DNA from: Bryobacteraceae bacterium
GTDB taxonomy: Bacteria; Acidobacteriota; Terriglobia; Bryobacterales; Bryobacteraceae
Assembly (NCBI GenBank): GCA_030041495.1
Contig: JASHNT010000002.1
Coordinates: 93,487 to 157,486, forward strand
Length of the DNA stretch: 64,000 bases
Reading direction: 5' to 3'
A program made the translations under genes and the position numbers. How positions within the stretch are numbered: the stretch's first letter is position 1; the number at the start of each line of letters is the position of its first letter. Positions 18,536 through 27,013 of the stretch are shown piece by piece. The notes beneath the pieces were generated by a model that saw only the letters and a program-made list of their open reading frames with translations, did not search any database and was not told the DNA's origin.

Positions 18536-18874
18536 TTACGGAAAGATCAGGTCCAGATTCCGCCAATCCTTGGTCGCGCTGGCGCACTTGGCTGCCCAAT
18601 CCGGAGCGTTGTTGAGATGGTCCGGAACCTGCGCGGGCCAGTAGCAATCGACGTAGCAATCGTAGATATCGCGCTCCACCGGCTGGCACAGGCCGGCTGA
18701 GCCGCCCGCGGAGTCAACCTCCCAACCCGGAGTAAAGATAAAGGTGCAACCCATGGGCACATGCATCTTCGGCGGCGGGGGCGCGCCCTGAAGCGCGACA
18801 ACGTCTTTCTCTGGCGACTCGGAAATTTGGTCGATGCGGTGCGCCTTCTTGTTGATGGCTCTCAAATGTTTCAC
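18536..18874 (-). CDS. qhpC: QHNDH gamma subunit, CTQ- and thioether-bearing
   Basis: This 112-codon gene starts with GTG at 18874, one base after the qhpD stop, with AAGGAAG upstream. A longer in-frame reading only runs antisense to qhpD. Compared from memory with Paracoccus gamma subunit, every modified position is present at a constant offset of 36: thioether pairs C43-E52, C63-D69 and C77-D85, and the cysteine tryptophylquinone pair C73-W79. Diagnostic strings are TPGWEVD, LCQPVERDIYDC and CYWPAQVPD. The first ~36 residues form the leader, rich in Pro near its end, that QhpE should remove. QhpD makes the thioethers, QhpG hydroxylates the Trp and QhpF takes part in export. Confidence 0.93.
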   Translation of the reverse strand: MKHLRAINKKAHRIDQISESPEKDVVALQGAPPPPKMHVPMGCTFIFTPGWEVDSAGGSAGLCQPVERDIYDCYVDCYWPAQVPDHLNNAPDWAAKCASATKDWRNLDLIFP

Positions 18875-18875
18875 T

Positions 18876-20315
18876 TTAGGACTTCCTTTCAGTGAATCGA
18901 TCCAGGAACTCAGGGTTCTGCGCGGCAATCGCGCCATAAATGCGGAGACATTTGTCAGTCCAATCGCGAATCCAGTCGCAGTAGTGCAGGTTGGGATGAC
19001 CGGTGTCGCCGTAGCGCACGAACGCCTCATGGTGACAGCCTCCCGCGCAGAGCGGCCGCGCCCAGCACTGGTGGCAATCGTATTTAGTGTTAATGTTGCC
19101 GCGCCGCAAAAAGTCCCCCTGCCGGTCGCGATCAATGCCGGTCGACACGTGGCCGATCGCATGCCGGTCGGAATCGACGAAGCGGTGACAGGGAGCGATG
19201 TCGCCCGAAGGCCCCACGCCAACCAAGCCCAGACCCGCACCGCACGGATGCGACTTACTGACGCCCTGGTGCAACTCCGCCAGCGTGTCGCTGACGTTCG
19301 AGAAACCATGCATTTCGCCACGCAGAGCGGATTCCAGATATTCGTCGGCGAGGACATGGAACTGTTCCAGGACGTGATCCATCCCGCGTTCATTGATGGC
19401 GTAGAGGCGATCCGGCGAGGTGGTCACTAGGGCGAAGCCCACCTCATGAAATCCGAGATCATTCTTCAGATGGCGAAAGATCCGCGCGACGTCGGTCACG
19501 CCGGAAGTCAGCGTGACGCGCGCGGTGATAGGCCGCGTGCGGTGATTCTGGATCAACGCCCGGACCCTTGGCTCGACCAGATCGTAACTGCCGCGGCCAT
19601 TCGAGAAGACGCGTAGCTTGTCCTGCATGTCCTTGGGGCCGTCCATGCTGACCGTGACGCCGATCCGGTTGTCAGAAAGGAACTCGATGATCGCGGGCGT
19701 CAGTAGCGTGGCGTTGGTGGTGAGGCTGAAGTCGATGGAGCGCTGTTGCGCGAGCGCTTGCTCCGTAGCGTAGCCGACCACCCGCTTGAGCAGCGGGAAG
19801 TTCATCAGCGTTTCACCGCCAAAAAAGGTGATGTGAACATGGCGCCGGCCCGCCGATTGCTTCAGAAGGAAATCGACCGAGCCTTTCGCCGTCTCGAAAT
19901 CCATGAACTTCGGCTTGCCCTCCGGCGTGGCGACCTTGTCATCGCCGAACTCATAACAGTACTGACACGCCAGGTTGCATTGGTTGGTGAGATTCAGAAC
20001 CAGCGTCTGGAGCGGGAAATCGGCGGGCGGAGATTGAGCATTGTCGAGAAAGACTTCACCGTTTGACAGCGCCCGGGTTCGATGCATCTCATCGATCGCC
20101 TCGCTAGCCTCAACGCTCGGGAAACCGCGGGCGGTCAGATCGGCCAGAAGCCGGTCACGGGATGCCTCACCCTGCTCGAGACGCTCGATCATGGCAGCGG
20201 CGATCTCATCCAACGCGAAGATTCCGCCGCTCGGGACCAGGTAAAGGAATCGCGTTCCTGCCGCATCGAATGAATGAAACTCGCCCAAGCGGTAGATGGA
20301 TTCCGTCGCGGTCAC
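18876..20315 (-). CDS. qhpD: Radical SAM/SPASM thioether synthase
   Basis: The protein has 479 residues from GTG 20315, which overlaps the qhpA stop as GTGA behind an AGGAGG; the ATG at 20336 is less likely. The radical SAM cluster motif is CNLACQYC (residues 113-120). A long C-terminal SPASM-like region carries further Cys ligands: HPCGAGLGLVGVGPSGDIAPC and CHQCWARPLCAGGC. QhpD forms intra-peptide Cys-to-Asp/Glu thioether bonds in the gamma subunit before export. It lies directly before its substrate gene and is coupled to it by one-base spacing. Confidence 0.93.
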   Translation of the reverse strand: MTATESIYRLGEFHSFDAAGTRFLYLVPSGGIFALDEIAAAMIERLEQGEASRDRLLADLTARGFPSVEASEAIDEMHRTRALSNGEVFLDNAQSPPADFPLQTLVLNLTNQCNLACQYCYEFGDDKVATPEGKPKFMDFETAKGSVDFLLKQSAGRRHVHITFFGGETLMNFPLLKRVVGYATEQALAQQRSIDFSLTTNATLLTPAIIEFLSDNRIGVTVSMDGPKDMQDKLRVFSNGRGSYDLVEPRVRALIQNHRTRPITARVTLTSGVTDVARIFRHLKNDLGFHEVGFALVTTSPDRLYAINERGMDHVLEQFHVLADEYLESALRGEMHGFSNVSDTLAELHQGVSKSHPCGAGLGLVGVGPSGDIAPCHRFVDSDRHAIGHVSTGIDRDRQGDFLRRGNINTKYDCHQCWARPLCAGGCHHEAFVRYGDTGHPNLHYCDWIRDWTDKCLRIYGAIAAQNPEFLDRFTERKS

Positions 20316-22033
20316 GGCGCCACCTCCTGATCCCAAATAATGAAGAGCGGCACGCTGACCACCAGGTAGGATCGCGCGCTGAGCGGCCTCCCGTTCTGGT
20401 CTTTTTCGCTCTTCGCTGTCGCCACCACCCAGACCGTCCCGTAATTGTTGCGCATCTGCTTGCGCTGCGGATTGGGACCGTCAAGCGCCGGCGTGAACAG
20501 GCCGGATGGATTCAGCGTACCGACAAATTCTTTGTCATCGTCGCCGAATGTCTCATAGAACTCTTCCATCGACCAAGCCACCTCGACTGGTCCAAGCTCG
20601 ACATCGTCCGCGGTTCCCGGTTTGCCGTCCGCGCCGCGATTGTATGCCATCACTTCAAACTGCTGGTATCCTTTGGGACGTTGTGACGCGCCGCCGAGCC
20701 TGGCGATCGAAGTTCCGGGAATAACCTTGATGGAATCGATCCGGTCGTAGACCGCGATGGCGTTCGGCAGTACCGCCTGTCCAACAGAAATGTCCCGTCT
20801 GCCGTTGATCGCATTCGCTGCTACATCCACTTCTACGACCACCTCGCGAGGCGTGTGCGAAACAACCCGCCGGATGCTGACGCCCGAGCCGAAGTCGACA
20901 TCGGCGGGAGATAACTGAGCGGGGAAACTGTCGCCCACGATACGAATGCGCTGGGTCTGCGAACCCGCTTTCAGCGACGGCCGGTCCAGCCCCACGATAG
21001 AAGCAACGCCCGTCGCTTTCCACAATTTCACGTCAACGCCGAATTCGCCGTAGGAGCCCCAGAACCAGCGGCCCTGGGCCTGCGATTGGTCCGGATCGAT
21101 CATCATCGACTCGCGCATCTCCGCCGGTATATCGCCGGGAGCGGAGCCGGAGGCCGCGCCAGTGGATCGCCCTCGCCACGCATAGCCGTTGAATACCGCA
21201 ACTTTGCCGGAACGTTCAATGACTGGTCCCCCTCCGATCGGCTCCAGCCTGATGGTGGTTGTGAATTCGTCCGGCGCGGCGCCCGCGCCGATGTTGACTT
21301 CTCCCCAATAAGCGCCCTTGCCTGCGATGTGCGCTGAAGCCAGCCACTTCCCGGCGAGCTTGGGAGGACGCGAGCGCGCCCGCCAGGCTGCCCATTCCGG
21401 CGTCTCTAAAGGATAGGTCTTGGTCAGGTATTCGATGGCCTGGTCGACTGGTTGCGGCGGCGGCGGTCCTGCCGGAGTCGCGCTGTTATCTCCTGGTGCA
21501 GCCGCGCCCGGGCTGCGGCGGCGATGGAAGGCGGTCAGATCCGTGACCGGATACAAAGCCTCGTGCATGTCAACCAGCAGCTTCCATTCTTCCGGCGACC
21601 GCCGGAAGGAGGCGACTCGACCGAAGGGGTGGCAGGAGGCGCAGGCCGAGTGAATGACCTCGCTGGGATAAGCCTCATCGACGATGCGATGCTCCGGCAT
21701 GTAAGCGACCGGTTTGGCCTCCTCCGGAGCAAGTCCGTGGCTCGCACTTAGGGATTTGATGATGCTCCGGGCCTCATCGGGCGTCAGGGTCAGCCCGTTG
21801 AGGCGGACCATCCGCTTGATGACTTCTTCCCAGCCCTCCGGCGTCGTCCGCTCCCACGAAATTCGCGACAGATTCCCCTTGTCGTCTTTCTTGTGGCAGG
21901 TGCTGCACTTCGCGATCACCAGCGGATCGGTGACGGGAAGGCCTTCGGTGGGCTTGGGCTCGCTGGACTGCCCACGCGCGTCGGGCGGGCAGAAAACGGC
22001 TACCAGGGCAACCGCTATCGAAAGCCTGATCAC
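20312..22033 (-). CDS. qhpA: QHNDH alpha subunit, dihaem
   Basis: The protein has 573 residues from GTG 22033, preceded by AAGGAGG. An in-frame ATG at 22087 exists but lacks a ribosome site and would put non-signal residues first. From the GTG the protein begins with a clear signal peptide (LSIAVALVAVF). Two c-type haem sites follow, CSTCH (43-47) and CASCH (131-135), then beta-rich domains (AGKWLASAHIAGKGAYWGEV, and an Ig-like region near IRIVGDSF). This is the alpha-subunit layout of quinohemoprotein amine dehydrogenase, which passes electrons from CTQ through the two haems to a periplasmic acceptor. It is first in its operon. Confidence 0.92.
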   Translation of the reverse strand: MIRLSIAVALVAVFCPPDARGQSSEPKPTEGLPVTDPLVIAKCSTCHKKDDKGNLSRISWERTTPEGWEEVIKRMVRLNGLTLTPDEARSIIKSLSASHGLAPEEAKPVAYMPEHRIVDEAYPSEVIHSACASCHPFGRVASFRRSPEEWKLLVDMHEALYPVTDLTAFHRRRSPGAAAPGDNSATPAGPPPPQPVDQAIEYLTKTYPLETPEWAAWRARSRPPKLAGKWLASAHIAGKGAYWGEVNIGAGAAPDEFTTTIRLEPIGGGPVIERSGKVAVFNGYAWRGRSTGAASGSAPGDIPAEMRESMMIDPDQSQAQGRWFWGSYGEFGVDVKLWKATGVASIVGLDRPSLKAGSQTQRIRIVGDSFPAQLSPADVDFGSGVSIRRVVSHTPREVVVEVDVAANAINGRRDISVGQAVLPNAIAVYDRIDSIKVIPGTSIARLGGASQRPKGYQQFEVMAYNRGADGKPGTADDVELGPVEVAWSMEEFYETFGDDDKEFVGTLNPSGLFTPALDGPNPQRKQMRNNYGTVWVVATAKSEKDQNGRPLSARSYLVVSVPLFIIWDQEVAP

Positions 22034-22093
22034 GAAGCTGCCTCCTTGCGCCCAGGACGGAATCGACGAGTAAGGCCATGGTATCATCGCGCC
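22034..22093. promoter_or_regulatory. Divergent qhpA/qhpF control region
   Basis: Only 60 bases separate the qhpA GTG (22033, minus) from the qhpF GTG (22094, plus). On the plus strand TGG then TATCAT (22082-22087) is an extended -10 just seven bases before the qhpF start, so qhpF mRNA may be leaderless. The minus strand carries AAGGAGG for qhpA. The qhpA promoter must lie partly inside the qhpF coding start. Confidence 0.5.
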
Positions 22094-23782
22094 GTGGATC
22101 GTGCTGCCACACCGGCCCGATGGAGTGAGTATCGCCGGCTCAAGGGTTTCCTGCGTCCGTACTCCGGCCGTCTCGCTTTCATTCTGTTGACCGGCCTGTT
22201 GGCGACCGGACTCGGCTTGGCGCAGCCGTACATCTCCAAACTTCTGATCGACGTTGCCCTCATGCGGCGCGATTGGCGGGCGCTGTGCTGGATTGCGGCT
22301 CTAATGTTCGGCGCCGCAATTCTCAGTTTCGCGCTCAATATTCTTTCCAGCTACCAGTACATCCGGGTTGCGGCGGCGATGCTTTTCGATATGCGCGTGG
22401 CGCTGTACCGCCATCTTCAGAAGCTTTCTCCACGCTTCTACGCGAAATGGCGGCTGGGGGACCTGGTGTCACGGCTGAATAACGACATCGGCGAGGTGCA
22501 GCGTGTGTCAGCCGACACCCTTCTCGCTGTCGTGAGCAATGTGGTTTTCCTCCTTGGGAGCATCGCCATGATGCTGTGGCTGAATTGGCGCTTGTTCGTG
22601 TTGAGCGTCGTGCTGGTGCCGTTGTCTCTGCTCACGTTCCACCATTACCAGCAAAAACTCACCGGATTCGCGCGGCAATTGCGCGAGCGCGCCGCGGACG
22701 TGGGGAGCCTGTTCGTAGAAACTCTGATCGGCATACGAACGGTGATCTCCTCTAATGCCGCAGAATACGAAGTCCAAAGGTTCAGCCAGCGTAATCACGC
22801 CTTTGTCGATGCTCTCCTAAGACTCCAGGTTGCTTCCTTTCTCAGCGGAGCCCTTCCCGGAACGATTCTGACTGCATCTGCCGCGGTGGTGCTTCTTTAC
22901 GGCGGCCGGATGATCATCGATGGCCGGATGACCATCGGGACCTTGGTGGCGTTTATGGCCTACCAGCTCCAGTTGCTGTCTCCGGTGCAGAAAATGATGA
23001 GCATGGCCGCCAACCTCGCATCGGCTCGCGCCGCGCTGGCGCGCATGTTTGAGATCCTGGATAGTCCCATCGAGGTTGCGGAGCGCGCTGATGCTTTACC
23101 CCTCGGCCCCGTTCGCGAGAAAATCGCCTTTGAAAATGTCACCCTTCGGCATGATCGTGAGAACGTCCTGAATGGCGTCTCGTTCGAAGTGCAAGCGGGT
23201 ACTTTTTGCGCGATCGCCGGCCCAAGCGGCGCAGGCAAGTCGACCATTGCCGATTTGCTGGTTCGCTTCCTCGATCCGGATTCCGGCAGGATCACGATCG
23301 ACGGGCACGATATTCGCGACGTCCGGCTTGAAGACCTGCGCCGCGAAGTCGTTTTGGTTGACCAGGTGCCTCATTTGTTCAATGCAACCATCGCCGAGAA
23401 TATCTCCTACGCCAATCCAGATACCTCACGATCGGAGATCGAGACAGCCGGGCAGCGGGCCGGCCTGGATGAGTTGATCGCCCGGCTCCCCCAGGGATAC
23501 GACACTCCGACCGGCGAACGCGGATTAGCGCTTTCCGCGGGCGAACGGCAGCGCATCGCACTGGCGCGCGCGCTGCTGCGGAAGCCAAGCCTCTTACTTC
23601 TGGACGAGCCGACTTCGGCGCTCGATCCGGAGACGGAAGCAGTTGTTGCCCGCCATCTGCGCCAGTCTCTCCGCGGATCGACCGTCATTGTCATCACACA
23701 CCGGCCGGCCCTGTCCGAGATTGCAGACCAGGTGGTGAATCTTCGGGAAGGGAAAGTATGGACTGCGCTCGAAATGGTATGA
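22094..23782 (+). CDS. qhpF: ABC exporter half-transporter for QHNDH
   Basis: The protein has 562 residues from GTG 22094; earlier in-frame codons are antisense to qhpA. It has an N-terminal six-helix exporter domain (FILLTGLLATGLGLAQPYIS onward) and a C-terminal ATPase with Walker A GPSGAGKST, signature LSAGERQRI, Walker B LLLLDEPTSALD and switch His in VIVITHRP. QhpF-type proteins are needed for QHNDH maturation, probably moving the crosslinked gamma subunit across the inner membrane. It overlaps qhpE by four bases. The split from qhpADCB into a divergent unit differs from the single Paracoccus operon. Confidence 0.88.
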   Translation: MDRAATPARWSEYRRLKGFLRPYSGRLAFILLTGLLATGLGLAQPYISKLLIDVALMRRDWRALCWIAALMFGAAILSFALNILSSYQYIRVAAAMLFDMRVALYRHLQKLSPRFYAKWRLGDLVSRLNNDIGEVQRVSADTLLAVVSNVVFLLGSIAMMLWLNWRLFVLSVVLVPLSLLTFHHYQQKLTGFARQLRERAADVGSLFVETLIGIRTVISSNAAEYEVQRFSQRNHAFVDALLRLQVASFLSGALPGTILTASAAVVLLYGGRMIIDGRMTIGTLVAFMAYQLQLLSPVQKMMSMAANLASARAALARMFEILDSPIEVAERADALPLGPVREKIAFENVTLRHDRENVLNGVSFEVQAGTFCAIAGPSGAGKSTIADLLVRFLDPDSGRITIDGHDIRDVRLEDLRREVVLVDQVPHLFNATIAENISYANPDTSRSEIETAGQRAGLDELIARLPQGYDTPTGERGLALSAGERQRIALARALLRKPSLLLLDEPTSALDPETEAVVARHLRQSLRGSTVIVITHRPALSEIADQVVNLREGKVWTALEMV

Positions 23783-24498
23783 GAAGGCGTAGAGTCCGCA
23801 TCGCCGTCATCGATAGCGGCGTACACGCTTCTCATCCGCACATCAGAGGCGTCGCCGGTGGAGCGACCGTCACGGATGACTCCGAGGAAAGCTCCTACGT
23901 CGACCTCCTGGGGCACGGAACAGCCGTCATGGCGGCCATCCAGGAAAAGGCTCCGGATGCCGAATACTTTGCCGTTCGCGTGTTCCAACGGGAACTGCGC
24001 ACTAGCTTGGGCGTCCTTCTTCGAGCTATCGAGTGGTGCGCGGCGCAGCGCGTGGATATCATCAACCTCAGCCTGGGTACTGCCAATCCCGCGCATGCTG
24101 AAGCGTTCGCACCGCTGATCCCCAGGGCCGGCTTGCTGGTTTCGGCGCTGGAAGTGAACGGATGCCCATCTTTTCCGGGAACTCTGCCGGAAGTCGTTGG
24201 CGTGGGCGTGGACTGGGATCTGCCGCGCGACTCGTATGTCTGCCGGAATGGAACTGAATTCTACGCGTCCGGCTACCCTCGCCCGATTCCGGGAGTCTCA
24301 CCGGAGCGAAATCTGAACGGCATCAGTTTCGCCGTCGCCAACATGACCGGATTTGCCGCTAGAGTTTTCGAAAGGCTCCGCGATGATCCACCGGGCGCGG
24401 AAGTCAAACGCCGTGTAATTCAAACCCTTGCAGCCGGTAGCGGAACGGCGATGCCTTCCGACTTTCGCGCTCGCAGTATTCAAGGCCTCGCGCGATAA
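23779..24498 (+). CDS. qhpE: Subtilisin-like leader peptidase
   Basis: This 239-residue S8-family peptidase starts at ATG 23779, overlapping the qhpF stop as ATGA; an ATG at 23758 is also in frame. The catalytic triad is visible: Asp12 in AVIDSG, His46 in LLGHGTAV and Ser183 in NGISFA. There is no signal peptide, consistent with a cytoplasmic enzyme. In Paracoccus QhpE removes the leader of the crosslinked gamma subunit. Its last 95 bases overlap the end of qhpG on the opposite strand. Confidence 0.9.
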   Translation: MRRRRVRIAVIDSGVHASHPHIRGVAGGATVTDDSEESSYVDLLGHGTAVMAAIQEKAPDAEYFAVRVFQRELRTSLGVLLRAIEWCAAQRVDIINLSLGTANPAHAEAFAPLIPRAGLLVSALEVNGCPSFPGTLPEVVGVGVDWDLPRDSYVCRNGTEFYASGYPRPIPGVSPERNLNGISFAVANMTGFAARVFERLRDDPPGAEVKRRVIQTLAAGSGTAMPSDFRARSIQGLAR

Positions 24499-25411
24499 GC
24501 TCAAGCTCAGCGTCCCACCACGGTCCCTGGCGAGCCGACGTATAGAAGTCGTTGCAGAGCTGGAGATGGCGACGAAAGGCGTACAGCAGCCGGGTTCGAT
24601 AATGGTCGAGAAGCTCCGCCTCCGGCTCGCCCCGGAATGCGGCGCGAATGACTGCCGACGCCAGGATCGCTTCCCGGAGCGCGTTGCCCGTGCCATCCCC
24701 GCACAAGGGATCGAAGGCCAACGCGGCGCTTCCGCACGCCAGCCAGCGGGTTTGATCAAAGAGTCCGCAGAATGGGTCGGCGATGACCGGACAGGCCGGG
24801 AACTGCCCTGCGGGAGGACCCAAGGACCGAATCTGCCGGGCAACCAAGCGACTCGCAGACAGGAGGGTGTCGTGCGCGGCGCCCACGGCAAGTAGCCAGC
24901 CTTTTCTCGAAGGAGCGGGCAGGAGGAACAGCCAACCATTCGAGAGCGACTCAATCCAACATGCCGCGGATTCTAAATCGTCCGCAAGATCAGCCGGCAG
25001 TACGGTCGCAACCCGCGAGCCAAAGCGGTGCTCTGCGATTGGCGACGGAAGGGGACGCGACGCGAAGACGGTCCAGCTTGGCTGATAATCCGAGCTTCGT
25101 TGGTGGCCCGCTGAAAAATTCAGTCTCCCTAGAAGCTCATCTTCTGAAATAACAACCGCCGAGTGTGGAATGCGAACTGGGCTGGAAGATTTCTCCCATT
25201 GAACGATGCGCGCTTCAACTCGCGCAAAGCCATCGAACAGATCTGCTTTGTCAAAGACATCGCACATGAGCCGTTGCGTGCGGCGGCTCAGCATGAGCGC
25301 CGGCACAGGCGTTCGGCCGGTCTCTTCGCGCATGACCGCGAATCCGGCGGAGCCGAGTAACTGCCCGCAGCAGCAAGCTGCAATCCCGTCACCACGAATG
25401 ACGATTCCCAT
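24404..25411 (-). CDS. qhpG: FAD-dependent monooxygenase for CTQ formation
   Basis: This 335-residue flavoprotein has an N-terminal FAD-binding GDGIAACCCGQLLGSAG and, toward the C-terminus, the second FAD motif WLACGSAALAFDPLCGDGTG. QhpG hydroxylates the gamma-subunit tryptophan to start CTQ formation. The C-terminal residues within the overlap with qhpE (SPFRYRLQGFEL) still look coding, so the 95-base tail-to-tail overlap seems real. It follows the amidase gene by seven bases and is probably cotranscribed with it rather than with the rest of the qhp genes. Confidence 0.85.
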   Translation of the reverse strand: MGIVIRGDGIAACCCGQLLGSAGFAVMREETGRTPVPALMLSRRTQRLMCDVFDKADLFDGFARVEARIVQWEKSSSPVRIPHSAVVISEDELLGRLNFSAGHQRSSDYQPSWTVFASRPLPSPIAEHRFGSRVATVLPADLADDLESAACWIESLSNGWLFLLPAPSRKGWLLAVGAAHDTLLSASRLVARQIRSLGPPAGQFPACPVIADPFCGLFDQTRWLACGSAALAFDPLCGDGTGNALREAILASAVIRAAFRGEPEAELLDHYRTRLLYAFRRHLQLCNDFYTSARQGPWWDAELELIARGLEYCERESRKASPFRYRLQGFELHGV

Positions 25412-25418
25412 TCCGGCT

Positions 25419-26918
25419 CTAAACCACTAGCGGCTTGCGAAATCCTTGCTTTGTGGCCTGCTCAAACGCGTACGCCAACTGGAGAACGCTGAATTCGTCC
25501 CGGTGGCGGCCAACGATTTGAAGTCCCACCGGCAAACCCTCGCTGGAAAAGCCGCAGGGTACTGAGATGGCTGGATTTTCGAGAGCGGAAATCAGGATGC
25601 ACGACTTCTGCCACTCAATATAGGTCGACATCTTCACTCCCTCGATCTCGGTGGGATATGGCTGGTTCACGTCATACGGCAGGACCTGGCATGTGGGCGC
25701 GATAAAGTATTCGTATTTCTCCTGGAAGGTCCGCATTCGCTCCCACGCCTGGCTGCGAAGTGCATTGGCCCGGGCAACATCGGCTCCCGATAGCTTGGAG
25801 CCGCGTTCAACCTCCCAGATGTTCGTGTCTTTCATCAACTCGCGGTGAAGGCGAACGTTCTCGGACTGCGTCGCGGCGTAGTTCCAGGCGCGTAGTGTGT
25901 CATAACCTTCATGGGCTCCGGTCCAATCGGGTTCAGCTTCTTCGACGATGCATCCCAGGCTCTCGAACACCTTCCTCTGCGCGTTCACCGCCTCGACCAC
26001 TTTTCGGTCGAACGGGATTCCACCCATGTCTTTGAACCACGCTACCCGTACACCCTTAAAGCCGCGATCCAACCGCCCCGCAAAGCGTGATCCGGGTTCG
26101 CTAATCGCAATCGGACTGCGGGAGTCGGGGCCGGCAATAACGCTGAGGAGCAGCGCCAGATCCGACACCGTGCGCGCCATCGGCCCTTGCACAGCGATGG
26201 TCAGCCATGCATTCCCTTGGGCAAACGTGGGAACTCGGCCCGGCGAAGTTCGAATCCCGACCACGTTGCAGAATGACGCTGGATTCCTCAGCGACCCGCC
26301 ACTGTCGCTGCCATCGGCAATAGGGACCATCCCGCAAGCCAGGCTCACTGCGGCGCCCCCACTCGAACCGCCGCACGTCTTGCTCAGATCGTAGGGATTT
26401 TTGGTCGAGCCAAAAACGGCGTTGAACGTCTGGGATCCGGTGCCGAATTCGGGCGTATTGCTTTTACCAATGCAAATCGCGCTAGCCTTGTTGATTCGTT
26501 CCACGATGATTGCGTCGCGTTTGGGAACATTGTCGGCGAAGATTCGCGAGCCGAAGGTGGTGCGAATCCCCGCAGTTTCGAAGAGGTCTTTGTGCACCAC
26601 TGGCAGTCCGTGCAATGGTCCGAGCGCAGCCCCATGACTCTGCATTTCATCCGCGCGCCGCGCGCTCTCCTTGGCCTGCTCTGCCACCAGTGTCACAATG
26701 GCATTGACTTTCGGATTCACTCGATCAATTTGCTTCAGGTGAGCATCCAGGAGCTCTCGGGCACTGAGCTTTTTGCGCCGGATCAGCGAGACCATTTCGA
26801 CAGCCGTCAGAAAGCAGAGATCTTGGCCCGAAGCTGCGCTTAACCGCGCGGACTGAACCGCGGCCGCCGCGCTGAGCGTCTGCATAGCCTGCCGCCTGGT
26901 GATTTCAGGATTGGGCAT
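25419..26918 (-). CDS. Amidase-signature hydrolase
   Basis: The protein has 499 residues from ATG 26918; the longer reading to 27158 runs antisense into the neighbouring gene. The N-terminus (ITRRQAMQTLSAAAAVQSAR) is a likely Tat signal. The Ser-cisSer-Lys triad region is complete: Lys in LPVVHKDLFETAG, KTCGGSSGGAAVSLACGM and DGSDSGGSLRNPASFCNVVG. These enzymes hydrolyse amides to acids plus ammonia or amine. With qhpG only seven bases downstream, it may supply an amine substrate for QHNDH (inference). Confidence 0.9.
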   Translation of the reverse strand: MPNPEITRRQAMQTLSAAAAVQSARLSAASGQDLCFLTAVEMVSLIRRKKLSARELLDAHLKQIDRVNPKVNAIVTLVAEQAKESARRADEMQSHGAALGPLHGLPVVHKDLFETAGIRTTFGSRIFADNVPKRDAIIVERINKASAICIGKSNTPEFGTGSQTFNAVFGSTKNPYDLSKTCGGSSGGAAVSLACGMVPIADGSDSGGSLRNPASFCNVVGIRTSPGRVPTFAQGNAWLTIAVQGPMARTVSDLALLLSVIAGPDSRSPIAISEPGSRFAGRLDRGFKGVRVAWFKDMGGIPFDRKVVEAVNAQRKVFESLGCIVEEAEPDWTGAHEGYDTLRAWNYAATQSENVRLHRELMKDTNIWEVERGSKLSGADVARANALRSQAWERMRTFQEKYEYFIAPTCQVLPYDVNQPYPTEIEGVKMSTYIEWQKSCILISALENPAISVPCGFSSEGLPVGLQIVGRHRDEFSVLQLAYAFEQATKQGFRKPLVV

Positions 26919-27013
26919 GGCTTCATGGTTGCACGTTCCTGACTTGATTTCTCGTTCGAGTATATTGAAGGAACGGCGCAGCCTAATAGTCATCCACGAG
27001 GAGAATTGCACCG

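Noticed and set aside
18536..18874. A new RiPP precursor next to a radical SAM enzyme
   Set aside because: The residues and neighbours identify it as the QHNDH gamma subunit, a known thioether-crosslinked protein, not a new natural-product peptide.
18875..19393. N-terminal extension of the gamma-subunit frame up to 19393
   Set aside because: It is out-of-frame reading of qhpD. The GTG at 18874 with AAGGAAG gives the normal gamma-subunit size.
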